Counted from the first letter of the stretch, positions 1-8,837 are shown. The stretch: DNA of 40,959 nucleotides from Rhodocyclales bacterium (GCA_016235805.1 JACRIY010000059.1:1-40959); one strand, 5' to 3'. Made by a program: numbers and translations. Notes: generated from the sequence alone by a model not told the origin.

Positions 1-150
1 CAGAATTCCAACCAACCCTGAGGAGGATCCGAACTTAGAGAATACGCTACACTTATCCACAGCCATGCCTATGACAGGCGGCTTTAGCCCCTGGTCAAAA
101 TTCAATGCGCACAGCTGGTCAGTTTTAAACGCGCGCCGACACTCTCATAC

Positions 151-591
151 ATGTACTACGTAAATCTCGGACTTAAAGGGAAGTTTGACTACTTTTATGA
201 CGAAAATCTAAAGTTTAGATTTTTTTTTCGTACAGATTTCGGTGTAATGCAGAGTGGCATCGAAGATTATTCACAGGAGTTCGCCGATGTGGGTCTTGTG
301 AAAAATCTGTCCAACAATATCTACTGGTCAGGCACTACTTATGACGGACCAATTGTAGGCGATCCGGAATACATAAATCATTTTATATTTATCACAAACA
401 TCGGCCGCCAATGGATGGGTTATCCCCCCGGTGGTAGATATTATGCTTGGGCCGTCCGTGATGGCGACGTTGCATCAGTTGCCGCACCCATCCCCGAACC
501 TTCCACCTACGCCATGCTCTTGGCTGGTCTCGGCCTACTCGGACTGACGGCAAGGCGTCGGAAGCAAACACACACCAAGGGTGTGCTGTGA
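151..591 (+). CDS. PEP-CTERM protein with Lcl/DUF1566-like region, 5' part out of frame
   Basis: The C-terminus is a PEP-CTERM sorting signal: PEPSTYAM, a hydrophobic stretch, then an RRRK cluster. Such proteins are processed by an exosortase and are usually surface or exopolysaccharide-associated. The middle has YWSGTTY and YYAWAVRDGDV, typical of the Lcl/DUF1566-like domain often joined to PEP-CTERM tails. The first ATG in this frame gives no signal peptide. Another frame is open from base 2 to a TAA at 161 and encodes plausible protein (NPEEDPNLENT, GGFSPWSKFNAHSW). The gene therefore probably begins left of the window and carries a frameshift between about 100 and 160. It overlaps the next gene at GTGA. 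No exosortase gene is visible here. PEP-CTERM assignment is firm; the intactness of the gene is doubtful. Confidence 0.7.
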   Translation: MYYVNLGLKGKFDYFYDENLKFRFFFRTDFGVMQSGIEDYSQEFADVGLVKNLSNNIYWSGTTYDGPIVGDPEYINHFIFITNIGRQWMGYPPGGRYYAWAVRDGDVASVAAPIPEPSTYAMLLAGLGLLGLTARRRKQTHTKGVL

Positions 592-1289
592 AGATTAGGA
601 ATGCAGTTTTGGCGGGATTGTCTTTGATTGGGGTTTTCTTTGCCTTTCCTAGCCTTGCGGCGACACAAACATATAGCACCAAGGTTTCTACGAACTATTC
701 GTGGATTGACGGCGGAACGGACTTCGGCAACGGCTCAGAGCGTTTCAGCCTTCCGACCTTTGACTCTAGTCTAGGAACGCTGACTGGCGTTAGGTACTTG
801 CTTAGCCAAACTGAGACACTTGCCTTGGTCGTTCAAACTAACAATGATTCTTTCACGGACACTGTGACGGTTGGTGGAGCCTTTTATTTCTTCCGTGGTG
901 ACTACGCACCGGGCATGTTCGAGTCGTTTCAGAATGTAATAGAGCGAGACTTGACGTTGAGCATCACTCCATACAGCCAAGGACAAGTTGTTCTTTCTTT
1001 CCAAACCGAGTTGTTTGAGCCAACGCCCCCATTACCGGATTGGTTCGGTGAATTCGTTACTAATGGACCGGGATCATTGACGTTCGGGATGTTTAGTTTC
1101 ACACGGTTCGAGTATTCCGACTACGGGGATGCATGGGTGTTTGCGGCCTCCAGGTTTGATGCGGATATCGCTATCGAGTATTCCTACATTCCCGCCGTTC
1201 CCGAGCCAGAAACCTACGCAATGCTGCTCGTTGGTCTTGGTCTGATTGGTGCAATGGCTAGGCGCGGGAAGCAGAAACTCAACGCCTGA
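588..1289 (+). CDS. PEP-CTERM sorting domain protein
   Basis: A 233-residue secreted protein. Residues 1-25 form a signal peptide (basic MKIRN, hydrophobic core, cut near SLAA). Residues about 202-233 form the PEP-CTERM signal, with VPEPETYAM, a hydrophobic helix and ARRGKQK. The body is beta-rich and I recognise no catalytic domain. The start is GTG, overlapping the TGA of the preceding PEP-CTERM gene, with AAGGG about 7 bases upstream, so the two genes are probably translationally coupled. A hairpin with a T-run follows the stop. Base composition is clearly lower in GC than the backbone to the right. Membership of the PEP-CTERM group is sure; the function is unknown. Confidence 0.85.
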   Translation: MKIRNAVLAGLSLIGVFFAFPSLAATQTYSTKVSTNYSWIDGGTDFGNGSERFSLPTFDSSLGTLTGVRYLLSQTETLALVVQTNNDSFTDTVTVGGAFYFFRGDYAPGMFESFQNVIERDLTLSITPYSQGQVVLSFQTELFEPTPPLPDWFGEFVTNGPGSLTFGMFSFTRFEYSDYGDAWVFAASRFDADIAIEYSYIPAVPEPETYAMLLVGLGLIGAMARRGKQKLNA

Positions 1290-1311
1290 CATTCATTGGC
1301 GATTCAACCTG

Positions 1312-1334
1312 ACGGGGGCTGCGGCTCCCGTTTT
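1312..1334 (+). terminator. Intrinsic terminator of the PEP-CTERM pair
   Basis: ACGGGGGC (1312-1319) pairs with GCTCCCGT (1324-1331) around a TGCG loop, with one G-T pair, and runs into TTTT. It lies 23 bases after the stop of the second PEP-CTERM gene. There is no T-run on the opposite strand, so it should stop plus-strand transcription only. Confidence 0.65.
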
Positions 1335-1378
1335 GCACTCTTGAACGGCTGCTTGCTCGTTTGCGGTCGTGGCCGAAC

Positions 1379-1849
1379 CTATTTCCAGGGAATCTTTGGT
1401 CGAGGGATTTCCTTCCCGCCGAACACGCCTTGATGCTTTTTCAGCATCGCAAGCATCTGTTCTCCCGCAGGGTCATTGTCGGCGGTGATGCACTGTGTCA
1501 GGTGATACTCGGCGTTCTTTTGGTCTCGCTTTAGGCCATAGCCACCGATGCCATGAATCATTCCCAATGTGATATGAACATTGGGATTCCCCCTAACAAT
1601 CGCTAGTTCGAGGTATTTCGCAGCTTCGCTCCAGCTTGGGGACGTTCCTTGGCCCTTGAGCAGCATCATGGCGACATGGACGGGGGCGTACTTGTTACCG
1701 ACATCCGACGCCTGCTTCATCAAGGCTAAGGCACTCTTGAACTCTCCCGCAGTCATCAATGCATCGGCTTCATCATACAAGCGGTCCGCCTTGATCTTCG
1801 CCGCGAGTATGACGTTCAAACCCATTACGTTTTTGATGAACGACAGCAT
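1379..1849 (-). CDS. Sel1-like (TPR-type) repeat protein
   Basis: A 156-residue protein with alpha-helical Sel1/TPR-like repeats: EFKSALALMKQASDVGNKYA, then a unit around WSEAAKYLELAIVRGNPNVH and one around NAEYHLTQCITADND. The N-terminus is hydrophobic (LSFIKNVMGLNVILAAK) but is not a clear signal peptide. It is the last gene of a minus-strand operon and starts 19 bases after the giant prepilin-like gene. Sel1 proteins are usually scaffolds in protein assemblies, so a role in handling or anchoring the pilin-like proteins is plausible but only inferred from position. Confidence 0.7.
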   Translation of the reverse strand: MLSFIKNVMGLNVILAAKIKADRLYDEADALMTAGEFKSALALMKQASDVGNKYAPVHVAMMLLKGQGTSPSWSEAAKYLELAIVRGNPNVHITLGMIHGIGGYGLKRDQKNAEYHLTQCITADNDPAGEQMLAMLKKHQGVFGGKEIPRPKIPWK

Positions 1850-1868
1850 AGGTGCTAGTCTTATCGCC

Positions 1869-4800
1869 CTATGGCAAAACCGTGGTGGAAACGTTCAAGG
1901 CGCGGAACACCGTGTTTGCAGTGCCGGCAAACGAAAGACTGCCTGAAACCACGCCTGTATTTGCGGCTGATAGCGTTAGGGTTGCTCCGGCAATGTTGGT
2001 TACCGTTGCACCATTCGCGATTCCAGTTCCCCTGACGGCCATGCCCAACGTAATCCCGCTCGGATCCGAAACGGTGACCTGATTGCTACCTGCGAGTCCG
2101 GTTCCGTTTGTGCTTTCAGCAGCGCCCGACGTTCTATTTGCCGTGGTTATCCCAAAATAAAGTGAGTCATAGGCGTTGGCGACTGACGCTGCTGGAATGC
2201 ACGACACCGTGTGCAGTATCTGCCGATTGTCGAATGTGACGATGCTCGACACTGCCGCCGTATTCGGCTGTGACAGCGAAATAGTAATGATGGAAGTAAT
2301 TGATATTCCCGTGACGTAGGCTCCATTCGCGATGCCGGTGCCACTGACGGCCATCCCCAAAGTAATCCCAGTTGCGCTTGGAACAACAATATTCACCGAA
2401 CCCGCTGAACCTGTCGCACTCGTCGTTACGCCAGAGCTACCAGGATAGGATAGTTTGGCATTGACGTTTTTCATCGCTGTACAAAGCGAAGGATCCAGGT
2501 TGCATCCGGCGTTTGACAAGGTCCATCCTTTCAGAAGCGCCTTCTCTGGCAGAAACTTCAGCGATCCCAAGACCGCGCTCGTGTTTGCAATTGAAAGCTC
2601 AACCACTGAACTTGACACACCAACGGTAACGCTAACAACCTTGGCGCCCGTCGCAATCCCTGTCCCAATGGCGGTCATTCCTGCGGCAATTCCCGCAGCG
2701 TTGCCAACGGTGACATTCGTAGAACCAAATGCACCTGTTCCCGAAGTCAAAATAGCAGTCGCTCCAGCAAAAACAATATTACTTGCTACTGCACCTGAGT
2801 TCGGCGCGGACAACGGCACTTCAATACTCGACAATGTCGCACCAGTTCCAATCCCGCCGCCAGAGACCGCCATTCCAGCAACCAGCCCGGCAACATTGGA
2901 TACGGAGATCTTGGCCAGTCCGGCACTTCCGGTCGCATTGAAAATAAGGGTTGATCCGCCTCCGGTGATGGTAATCGGCCCTGATACTATCGCGCTATTG
3001 GCCGTTGAGAGGTTCAACGTGAATGGCGTACTCGGAACTACAGCTCCGACACCAATTCCACTTCCATAGGCCGCCATGTTGGCCTGAATGTGGCTTGCAT
3101 CCGTCACGGTAACGGTACTTGCACCACTGGACCCAGTCGCGGCAGGGGCGGCGCAGTCCCTGGGATAAATCTCTGTCCGCATACCATGAAAAACGGAAAG
3201 TCCGTTTTGCATAAAGTTGTTGGTGGAACGCGTTTGAAAGATTACGCTCGCTACCGTTCCAGTCAAAGTTCGAGACAAGGTAACAAGATTCCCTGAAATG
3301 GCGGTGACAGTCGTATTACTTGGAATCCCCGATCCGGTAACGGTCATTCCATGGACAATTCCGTACATCCCTGACACATCGGTAATCGTAACTACTGACT
3401 GCCCCGTCGAACCCGTCGCCGACTTCGTGATGCCTGGAAAAGGGAGCATCTCGCTATCGCATCCCGACCCAGGGCTGGCAGTTGCGCAAGATGACGCATC
3501 TGTTCCATGAGTTACTCCGCCAAAATCTACAGCAAGGTGAGGTAGGGATAGAAAAGGAGGACCCGGGATAAAGGGGTCATCTGCAGAGGCCACTACTGGA
3601 GGCCCGGGTGTTCCTATATCGGAAATAGCGTCGAATTCAATCGCGAATCGATCGGCGTATCCGGCCAACGTGCCACCGGCCCAACCGATATCGCGGCGAA
3701 CCAGTCGGGAAATCGAGAGATCGATCAAGCCGGCGATATCGGCGGTTGTATCTGGGATGATACGAATGGTCCCTCCAGCGCCGGGAACTAGGATTTTATC
3801 CACAGTCGCATTGAAAGGAATTCCGTCGCCAAAGACATTCATGCCAACACTGATACCGGCCGTATTGCTCACTACAAGCTCGTCTTGCTCAGCATCCCCA
3901 GTCGCGGTGACGGTCAAGGATTTGCTCGTACCGCAGGTTATGTTTGTCGGCGCACCAAAGGTCGCCGTTCCACTCACAATGGCCGTATTGGCAGGCGAGA
4001 TGCCAATCGTTGTGCCGGCAATCGATGTGACCGTTGCGCCGGTTGCGATTCCAACGCCTAAAACAGACATGCCTACAGATATTCCGGAAGCACTGTCAAC
4101 CACAATCGAAGATCCACCATTTGCGCCGGTGGCAGCGGTAGATACCGAAGATGTACCGGCCAGATATCCTAGAGTGAAGCCGGGAAATGCGTCATTCAAA
4201 GTGTCGACTGAGGCAAACTCGATGTAGGTCGTCAATGCGCGTCGGGTGGTGTCTGCTGAAACGAGCGTAAGTTTTCGTGGCCACCACAGGCAAGCTGAAT
4301 AGGAACCAGATCCGATTCCACCCGCAATTGCTGTTCCTCCTAAGTCCGCCACAAAAGCTTGATCACCCTGGCCGGAACTCATGAAGTGCGGTGCAGCGGG
4401 GTCCGTGCTCGCTGATGTCAGGTTCGCAGTCGTTACCGAGTCAAATGATGGCATCTTTACTTCAGGCCAGTCACGCGCATCAAGTTTGGTCAGCGATAGC
4501 AGATCGGTGATCTTCAGATAGGCAATGCTGTCATCGAAGTGGTCTTTCGTGCCACTGGCGATTCCGGCAGCACTTGCGGCCTGCTTAATAAAGAACGGCG
4601 GCGATGCCAGCGTGTTTTGATAGTCGAGTGCATTGATTGCTGGCATCGGCACTCGCACCCCGTCTGCGGTGTATCCCCCATGCCCGGAAGGACCGTGACT
4701 AATTAAAACATAGGCGACGTTTGGGACATTTGCCGAGTTCAGATCTGGGCCAAAGTCGTGAACATTCAAACCCTTGTTGAAAACGGGTGGAAGGGTATGG

Positions 4801-5345
4801 GTAATAAACTCGCTTCGAAGCGTGTCATGCAGACCACCCACGTTGTCGCACAGGCCGGTCGCCGCCAGAGGGGGAACATTCGGGGTTGAACCGTTGTCAG
4901 TGTCGCAATTTACCGCCGATGCCCCTTTATCCTGAGTCAAGCCGAACTGGCCGTCATACACGCGGTACGAGATCAATCGACCCCAGACATCAGTCACCTG
5001 TTCTTTTGTGAGTCCCAGGGCGTTCCAGGGCACGACGCCACCGGGATAGAGACACGTCGATGTCGCACTCGCCGGGAGGGCAAGGGGTTGAACCCCATCC
5101 GGCCAACCTGGACCGCTGGCACCAGTCGGATCGGCTGGGCAGGGCAACCGCTGGTGCGTCGAAACAAAGCTCACCAGCGCCACCTGGACGCGGCTGAGCG
5201 TCTCATCGGTAGCCGAAAACCGCCTGCCGATACCGGCGGTCAGGTCGCCGACCATATTCACGAGTACGGCGAGAGCGATCACCATGATCGTAGTTACGAC
5301 AACCAACAGCATGGACCCTTGCTGTTGCTTCCGGCCCCGCAGCAT
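1869..5345 (-). CDS. Giant prepilin-like protein with lectin-like domain and eight interpolated repeats
   Basis: An 1158-residue protein. The N-terminus QQQG|SMLLVVVTT plus a hydrophobic helix (about residues 11-32) resembles a prepilin of the PilX/GspK kind: Glu at mature position 5 is absent (Val there). Residues about 55-230 are homologous to the prepilin encoded just upstream, sharing RLPCPAD, GGVVPxxALGLT and SHGxxGxGxY. After about residue 355, segments such as YADRFAIEFDAISD, HLAVDFGG and YDSLYFGITTANR look like a concanavalin-type lectin fold. They are separated by eight units of about 62 residues containing GMAVxGTGIANGATVT-type sequence. The start overlaps the upstream stop (TAATG). 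It may be a tip adhesin of a pilus or pseudopilus; that role is inferred. The pilin-like N-terminus and the repeats are directly visible. Confidence 0.8.
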   Translation of the reverse strand: MLRGRKQQQGSMLLVVVTTIMVIALAVLVNMVGDLTAGIGRRFSATDETLSRVQVALVSFVSTHQRLPCPADPTGASGPGWPDGVQPLALPASATSTCLYPGGVVPWNALGLTKEQVTDVWGRLISYRVYDGQFGLTQDKGASAVNCDTDNGSTPNVPPLAATGLCDNVGGLHDTLRSEFITHTLPPVFNKGLNVHDFGPDLNSANVPNVAYVLISHGPSGHGGYTADGVRVPMPAINALDYQNTLASPPFFIKQAASAAGIASGTKDHFDDSIAYLKITDLLSLTKLDARDWPEVKMPSFDSVTTANLTSASTDPAAPHFMSSGQGDQAFVADLGGTAIAGGIGSGSYSACLWWPRKLTLVSADTTRRALTTYIEFASVDTLNDAFPGFTLGYLAGTSSVSTAATGANGGSSIVVDSASGISVGMSVLGVGIATGATVTSIAGTTIGISPANTAIVSGTATFGAPTNITCGTSKSLTVTATGDAEQDELVVSNTAGISVGMNVFGDGIPFNATVDKILVPGAGGTIRIIPDTTADIAGLIDLSISRLVRRDIGWAGGTLAGYADRFAIEFDAISDIGTPGPPVVASADDPFIPGPPFLSLPHLAVDFGGVTHGTDASSCATASPGSGCDSEMLPFPGITKSATGSTGQSVVTITDVSGMYGIVHGMTVTGSGIPSNTTVTAISGNLVTLSRTLTGTVASVIFQTRSTNNFMQNGLSVFHGMRTEIYPRDCAAPAATGSSGASTVTVTDASHIQANMAAYGSGIGVGAVVPSTPFTLNLSTANSAIVSGPITITGGGSTLIFNATGSAGLAKISVSNVAGLVAGMAVSGGGIGTGATLSSIEVPLSAPNSGAVASNIVFAGATAILTSGTGAFGSTNVTVGNAAGIAAGMTAIGTGIATGAKVVSVTVGVSSSVVELSIANTSAVLGSLKFLPEKALLKGWTLSNAGCNLDPSLCTAMKNVNAKLSYPGSSGVTTSATGSAGSVNIVVPSATGITLGMAVSGTGIANGAYVTGISITSIITISLSQPNTAAVSSIVTFDNRQILHTVSCIPAASVANAYDSLYFGITTANRTSGAAESTNGTGLAGSNQVTVSDPSGITLGMAVRGTGIANGATVTNIAGATLTLSAANTGVVSGSLSFAGTANTVFRALNVSTTVLP
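1923..4133 (-). repeat. Eight diverged ~62-residue repeat units inside the giant prepilin-like gene
   Basis: Units lie at residues about 405-465, 481-546, 643-705, 736-796, 804-862, 868-934, 977-1040 and 1080-1141. Each starts ATGSxG or GTGxxG, contains SGIxxGMxVxGxGI and GATVT, and ends near ANTxxVSGxxxF. The last two units are also close at DNA level, for example around 2030-2065 and 2330-2365. They are not one tandem block: non-repeat segments of 15 to about 95 residues separate most of them. Confidence 0.8.
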
Positions 5346-6262
5346 TAGTGGCTCCGAGGACCTAGTTGCGCACGCTGAATTATCGAAAAAACACTCGGAC
5401 GCACGAGGAAATCATCGAAGTAAGTTCCCACAGCACCTTCCGAATACTCTGCATCCCTGAATGCAGGGAGTACAGCGGTAACGATTACTGCAGGGCCGTT
5501 GACGTTAAATGCTTCGATGGTGCCAGCAAACCCTTTGGCGGCACCTGCCTGGTAACTACCGCTCCTGTCGTAAGACCCATAGCCGTTCTCGCCGTGACTG
5601 ATCACGACGTATGCAGCGCCTGTATATGTTGCGCCGGACATGATCACAGTGCCGGCACCATCGCGAATGTCGAAACCTTTTCCTACGAGGTAGCTCTGCG
5701 GGGACGTGCAGGTCGTCATATCGGTTCCGACACAGGTTGCCCAACATCGCCCCCCCGGCGGCGCAGTGCCGGATGTATCCGTCGGCGTTGGAATCAATTT
5801 CGTTCCAGCAGGGTCGCATGCGGACATATCAAGGGCGTTGTCGCGCGTGAGTCCATACGCAGCCCGGTACGTAATCCGGCGATCCCATCCATCATTGATG
5901 TCGGCTTCGGTTAGCCCAAGTGCTATGTAAGGAACCACCCCGGAGACTTGATTGTTCGTGCAGTCTCCAGTGGCGACGGTACGGGCCCCCTCTGCTCCAG
6001 CAGTGCCAGCGGCAACCGTTCCATCCGCAGGACATGGCAATCGCCTATTGACCGCAACGTAGTTCGACAGCGCAGTTTCAATAGTCTTCAACCGTTGGCG
6101 GGTAAGTTCACGCTTGCCAGTATTCAAGAGCGCCGTACTGGTCGGCATCAAAAACATAAATAACAGCGCAATGATCGCGAGGACCATTGCTAGTTCAGTC
6201 AGCGTAAATCCTGACTGGAATGCGCCAAGATTCTTTCGAAGTCGCTTTGAAATGATGCTCAT
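5345..6262 (-). CDS. Type IV prepilin / type II pseudopilin-like protein
   Basis: A 305-residue protein with a canonical class III signal: basic leader, QSG|FTLTELAMVLAI with Gly at residue 18, Phe at mature +1, Glu at +5 and about 20 hydrophobic residues. It should be cut and methylated by a PilD-type peptidase. The periplasmic part contains RLPCPADGT, VVPYIALGLTEADIN and SHGENGYGSYDRSG, all shared with the giant protein downstream. The two are therefore paralogous and probably interact. It is the first gene of a three-gene operon; the preceding 180 bases contain no gene and should hold the promoter. No pilus assembly ATPase or secretin is in view. Confidence 0.85.
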   Translation of the reverse strand: MSIISKRLRKNLGAFQSGFTLTELAMVLAIIALLFMFLMPTSTALLNTGKRELTRQRLKTIETALSNYVAVNRRLPCPADGTVAAGTAGAEGARTVATGDCTNNQVSGVVPYIALGLTEADINDGWDRRITYRAAYGLTRDNALDMSACDPAGTKLIPTPTDTSGTAPPGGRCWATCVGTDMTTCTSPQSYLVGKGFDIRDGAGTVIMSGATYTGAAYVVISHGENGYGSYDRSGSYQAGAAKGFAGTIEAFNVNGPAVIVTAVLPAFRDAEYSEGAVGTYFDDFLVRPSVFSIIQRAQLGPRSH

Positions 6263-6442
6263 TATTCAATTGTATGTTGGATAGCAAATTGACGCATTAC
6301 ACCGAATCGCTTTCCTGTGGGCAATTTGCCATAAGTCTGCGTGACGAGTCTGTGACCATCAAGATCCGAATGTCGCTTCACAGTCTATTGCAGCCTTCGC
6401 CCTGTAAATACCCCCAATAGGATTCTACGGAGAGAGTAGCCA

Positions 6443-6976
6443 CTAACCGGCTGACTTCCTCGGTCTGCCGCGCTTCTTCGGCTTCATGTCCGTCATCATT
6501 CGCTGGATGGCAGCATACGGTGCAGACTCTGCCGCATCAATGATCGGCCATACAGCCTCGGCTGCAGCTTCCAGCCGGTCATAAGTCGCCCAGCGTTGCC
6601 ACTTGGGCTTCCACGCAGGCCGGCCGGGTTCGAGTTTCCTCCTGAATATCTTCATGGCACGGCGTACAGCACGGCGCGCAGGGCTTTCCGAATGCGTCCT
6701 GTATATGGCCCCCGTGCATCGGTAGCAGCAGGCCATACCCCGCAGATAAACCACTCGGCAGGAACGCCCACAGCGCGCACAGATCAGGCGAGGCGCTGTC
6801 ATACAGCCGGAAGGAACTCGCACCAACCGCACGGTGTAGCTCTGGCCTGCGGCTGTAAGGATCAGCAAGCCCGGCGCAATGTGCCTGTATTCGCCGGCAG
6901 CAATGCGTGGTAACTCATCGAAGTATGGCCTACCGGATCGGCGACCATACCAGCCGGAAAATAGGTTCCCTGCCAC
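6443..6976 (-). CDS. Island protein with Cys-rich zinc-finger-like segment and basic AT-hook-like tail
   Basis: A 177-residue basic protein of unknown function. Residues about 62-90 contain C-x2-C-x3-C followed by C-C-x2-C (ICARCGRSCRVVY and CCYRCTG), which suggests a zinc ribbon. The C-terminus KPKKRGRPRKSAG resembles an AT-hook. Both features suggest nucleic-acid binding. It is the last gene of the ATPase operon, starting 36 bases after the preceding gene. Its position in an integrase-bearing island suggests a role in replication or maintenance of the element, but I cannot assign one. Confidence 0.6.
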   Translation of the reverse strand: MAGNLFSGWYGRRSGRPYFDELPRIAAGEYRHIAPGLLILTAAGQSYTVRLVRVPSGCMTAPRLICARCGRSCRVVYLRGMACCYRCTGAIYRTHSESPARRAVRRAMKIFRRKLEPGRPAWKPKWQRWATYDRLEAAAEAVWPIIDAAESAPYAAIQRMMTDMKPKKRGRPRKSAG

Positions 6977-7012
6977 GGTTAGAAAATTTGCGTGTTAAGA
7001 ATGACGGGGATT

Positions 7013-7339
7013 TCAGAGTTCGAGGGCGTTGTAATCACACTGCGCGTTGCCAGGCGTCAATTGATTTGCTTGCGACCTTGTCATCGCGTGCGCCAATTGA
7101 AGCGATGGACGTGCGGGAAGTGTTGGCTCTCGAAACTCGTATGGTTCGCCGAATTTTCGCTGGCGATAGTTCCAGCCGACAATTTCTGCCGTTTGCCGGT
7201 ACGGTAGAAGTAACGATTCGCAGATATGGTTGAACGTCTCGCCGTCCACCATTCGTTCGACAAAGTACGCCTTCAATCCTGCCACGCCCAGTTCCCCCAG
7301 CAGGTCACCAAGACGCTTTTCCCTTGGAATTTGTCTCAT
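7013..7339 (-). CDS. Small island protein of unknown function
   Basis: A 108-residue protein starting MRQIPREKRLGDLL. The ATG lies one base after the TGA of the ATPase gene and is preceded by GGAGGA about 10 bases upstream, so I chose it over an ATG 51 bases earlier. The first half looks helical (LGELGVAGLKAYFVERMVDG, then HICESLLLPYRQTAEIVGW) and could be a helix-turn-helix. The tail is polar. The spacing indicates translational coupling to the ATPase. No family is recognised. Confidence 0.6.
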   Translation of the reverse strand: MRQIPREKRLGDLLGELGVAGLKAYFVERMVDGETFNHICESLLLPYRQTAEIVGWNYRQRKFGEPYEFREPTLPARPSLQLAHAMTRSQANQLTPGNAQCDYNALEL

Positions 7340-7340
7340 G

Positions 7341-8837
7341 TCAGAAGTCCTCCATGTCTGCATAAACTTGCTCACTAAATGCTGCCGCACCGTCCAACAG
7401 CGTTGGTTCGCCTTGCTTCGCCGATGCTTCGCCGTGCTTTTCTGGCGAACCGACAGAAGCAGACAAAACTAGCGGCGGTGCTTCGCCGCCGTTGTTTTCT
7501 GTATACGGCGGCGAGGCAAAAACCACCTTTTCACTGGCGAGGCATATCTCCTGTTTCTGGTTTGGTTCGCCGACATTGCTCGGCGAGGCAACAGGATGAA
7601 AATACTTGTAGGCACCGCCTTGATTGTTGTTTGGGCGGTCACGAGTTTCAATGCGGCAGGAAGAGACAAGCCAATCAATCGCCTTGCGCAAGTCGGCGCG
7701 TTTGATGCCGTGGTCTAGGCTTTCCAGACTGTTGCGGGAGTGATAGTGGCCTTGCTTCAGTTCGGAATCCAGCAACTGCCAGACCTGATTTGCATTGGCA
7801 TCGCGCAAGGTCGCAGCGCCATTGCTTGACGGCATTACATGCTGAAACCTATAGCCGGTGCGTCTGATGAATATGTCGCTGGCAGGCGGGGCGTAACTCA
7901 ACTTCGGACGCGCCAACCGCAACCCCGTATCTCCATCATGGAGTTCCGTCCCGGTAGCCTGTAGCCATTCGTCGGAGGGCACCACTTGCAGGACAGCAAC
8001 CATTCGCGCACCGTCGGCAAACGCACTGCCACCACGTCCAGAATACTGGTCTACGGTTCGATCACGGGCATTCTGTTTGCCAGTGTGGTGGACATATCGG
8101 ATACAACAGTTCAGGGCGCGGCGTAGCTTTCTGGCCGCCTCGACAAGACCTTGCTCGGCATCGTTGACGCGGCTCTCGCCAATTCCAAACGATACCGCTG
8201 GATCAATTACAATAAGAACCGGCTTGAAGTCTCTGCATCCGGCAATGACTTGATCCACGGTGTCGGCGGGAACAACTGCGTCGCTGTGTACCTTGGTCAG
8301 CTTGAGTCCTGTTCCGCTCACGTCGGAAATCCGGACCTGTTCCATTACTACGGCAATCTGTTCGGCAGACAGTCCCATTTCGACAGCAATCGAGCGTAGC
8401 CGCGCCACAAGCATCTCGCGGGAATCTTCGGCGGTCAGGATCAGCACCGGACCTCGACGGAGAACCTCAAGACCATAAAGCAGCAGTCCCAGGACAATGC
8501 AAATGGCCTCGTAAAGTAGCAACGTGGTTTTGCCGGTAGCGCCAGGTGCGATCAGAGTTGCAACGTCGGCATAGAGGTAGTCCCTTACCAAGGTATCGGG
8601 CGTCGGTCTGGCGTGCGTCCATTCGGCGGCATGGATGGCAGCCGGCATCGTCCATCTGGTGGGTGCTACCACCGTATCGCCACCGCCGACTTTTGCAAGC
8701 GCAAGCTTCAGGGCGGGGCGATCCTCACGCTTAACCGCGCCCTCGTCCAGGCGGCGGGCAGCAGCAATGGCGATGGGCGCAAACGGGCCGACGAAGCGCC
8801 GGTCGAAGTTCTCGCGCAGGGCGGCTGCGGTGTTCAT
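7341..8837 (-). CDS. RepA-like RecA-fold ATPase (AAA_25 type)
   Basis: A 498-residue protein. Walker A APGATGKTT is at about residues 97-105 and Walker B VLIVID at about 207-212, followed by YVHHTGK and SGRGGSAFADGARM. These fit hexameric RepA/AAA_25 ATPases of plasmids, phages and islands, which act as helicase-like initiators. The C-terminal part has a winged-helix-like region and a tail rich in short GEP/GEA repeats, mirrored in the DNA as recurring TTCGCC. I used the start at 8837 because it overlaps the stop of the upstream small gene (ATGA) and has an AAGGGCGAG site. A copy of the dispersed repeat (8670-8695) encodes KVGGGDTV at residues 49-56, ahead of the ATPase core. Confidence 0.75.
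   Translation of the reverse strand: MNTAAALRENFDRRFVGPFAPIAIAAARRLDEGAVKREDRPALKLALAKVGGGDTVVAPTRWTMPAAIHAAEWTHARPTPDTLVRDYLYADVATLIAPGATGKTTLLLYEAICIVLGLLLYGLEVLRRGPVLILTAEDSREMLVARLRSIAVEMGLSAEQIAVVMEQVRISDVSGTGLKLTKVHSDAVVPADTVDQVIAGCRDFKPVLIVIDPAVSFGIGESRVNDAEQGLVEAARKLRRALNCCIRYVHHTGKQNARDRTVDQYSGRGGSAFADGARMVAVLQVVPSDEWLQATGTELHDGDTGLRLARPKLSYAPPASDIFIRRTGYRFQHVMPSSNGAATLRDANANQVWQLLDSELKQGHYHSRNSLESLDHGIKRADLRKAIDWLVSSCRIETRDRPNNNQGGAYKYFHPVASPSNVGEPNQKQEICLASEKVVFASPPYTENNGGEAPPLVLSASVGSPEKHGEASAKQGEPTLLDGAAAFSEQVYADMEDF
8670..8695 (+). repeat. Dispersed 26-bp repeat, copy 1 (inside RepA-like gene)
   Basis: It carries the core CCACCGCCGACTTTTG with one mismatch to the consensus. On the coding (minus) strand it reads as KVGGGDTV, in the linker before Walker A. 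Confidence 0.8.

Noticed and set aside
1923..4133. Repetitive DNA considered as a CRISPR or tandem satellite.
   Set aside because: The spacing is irregular, the repeats are diverged and lie within one continuous coding frame, so they are protein repeats.
7380..7600. Recurring TTCGCC/GGCGAA words at the 3' end of the ATPase gene as iterons.
   Set aside because: Spacing is irregular and the words coincide with GEP/GEA codons of a low-complexity tail. Origin function is not supported by sequence alone.
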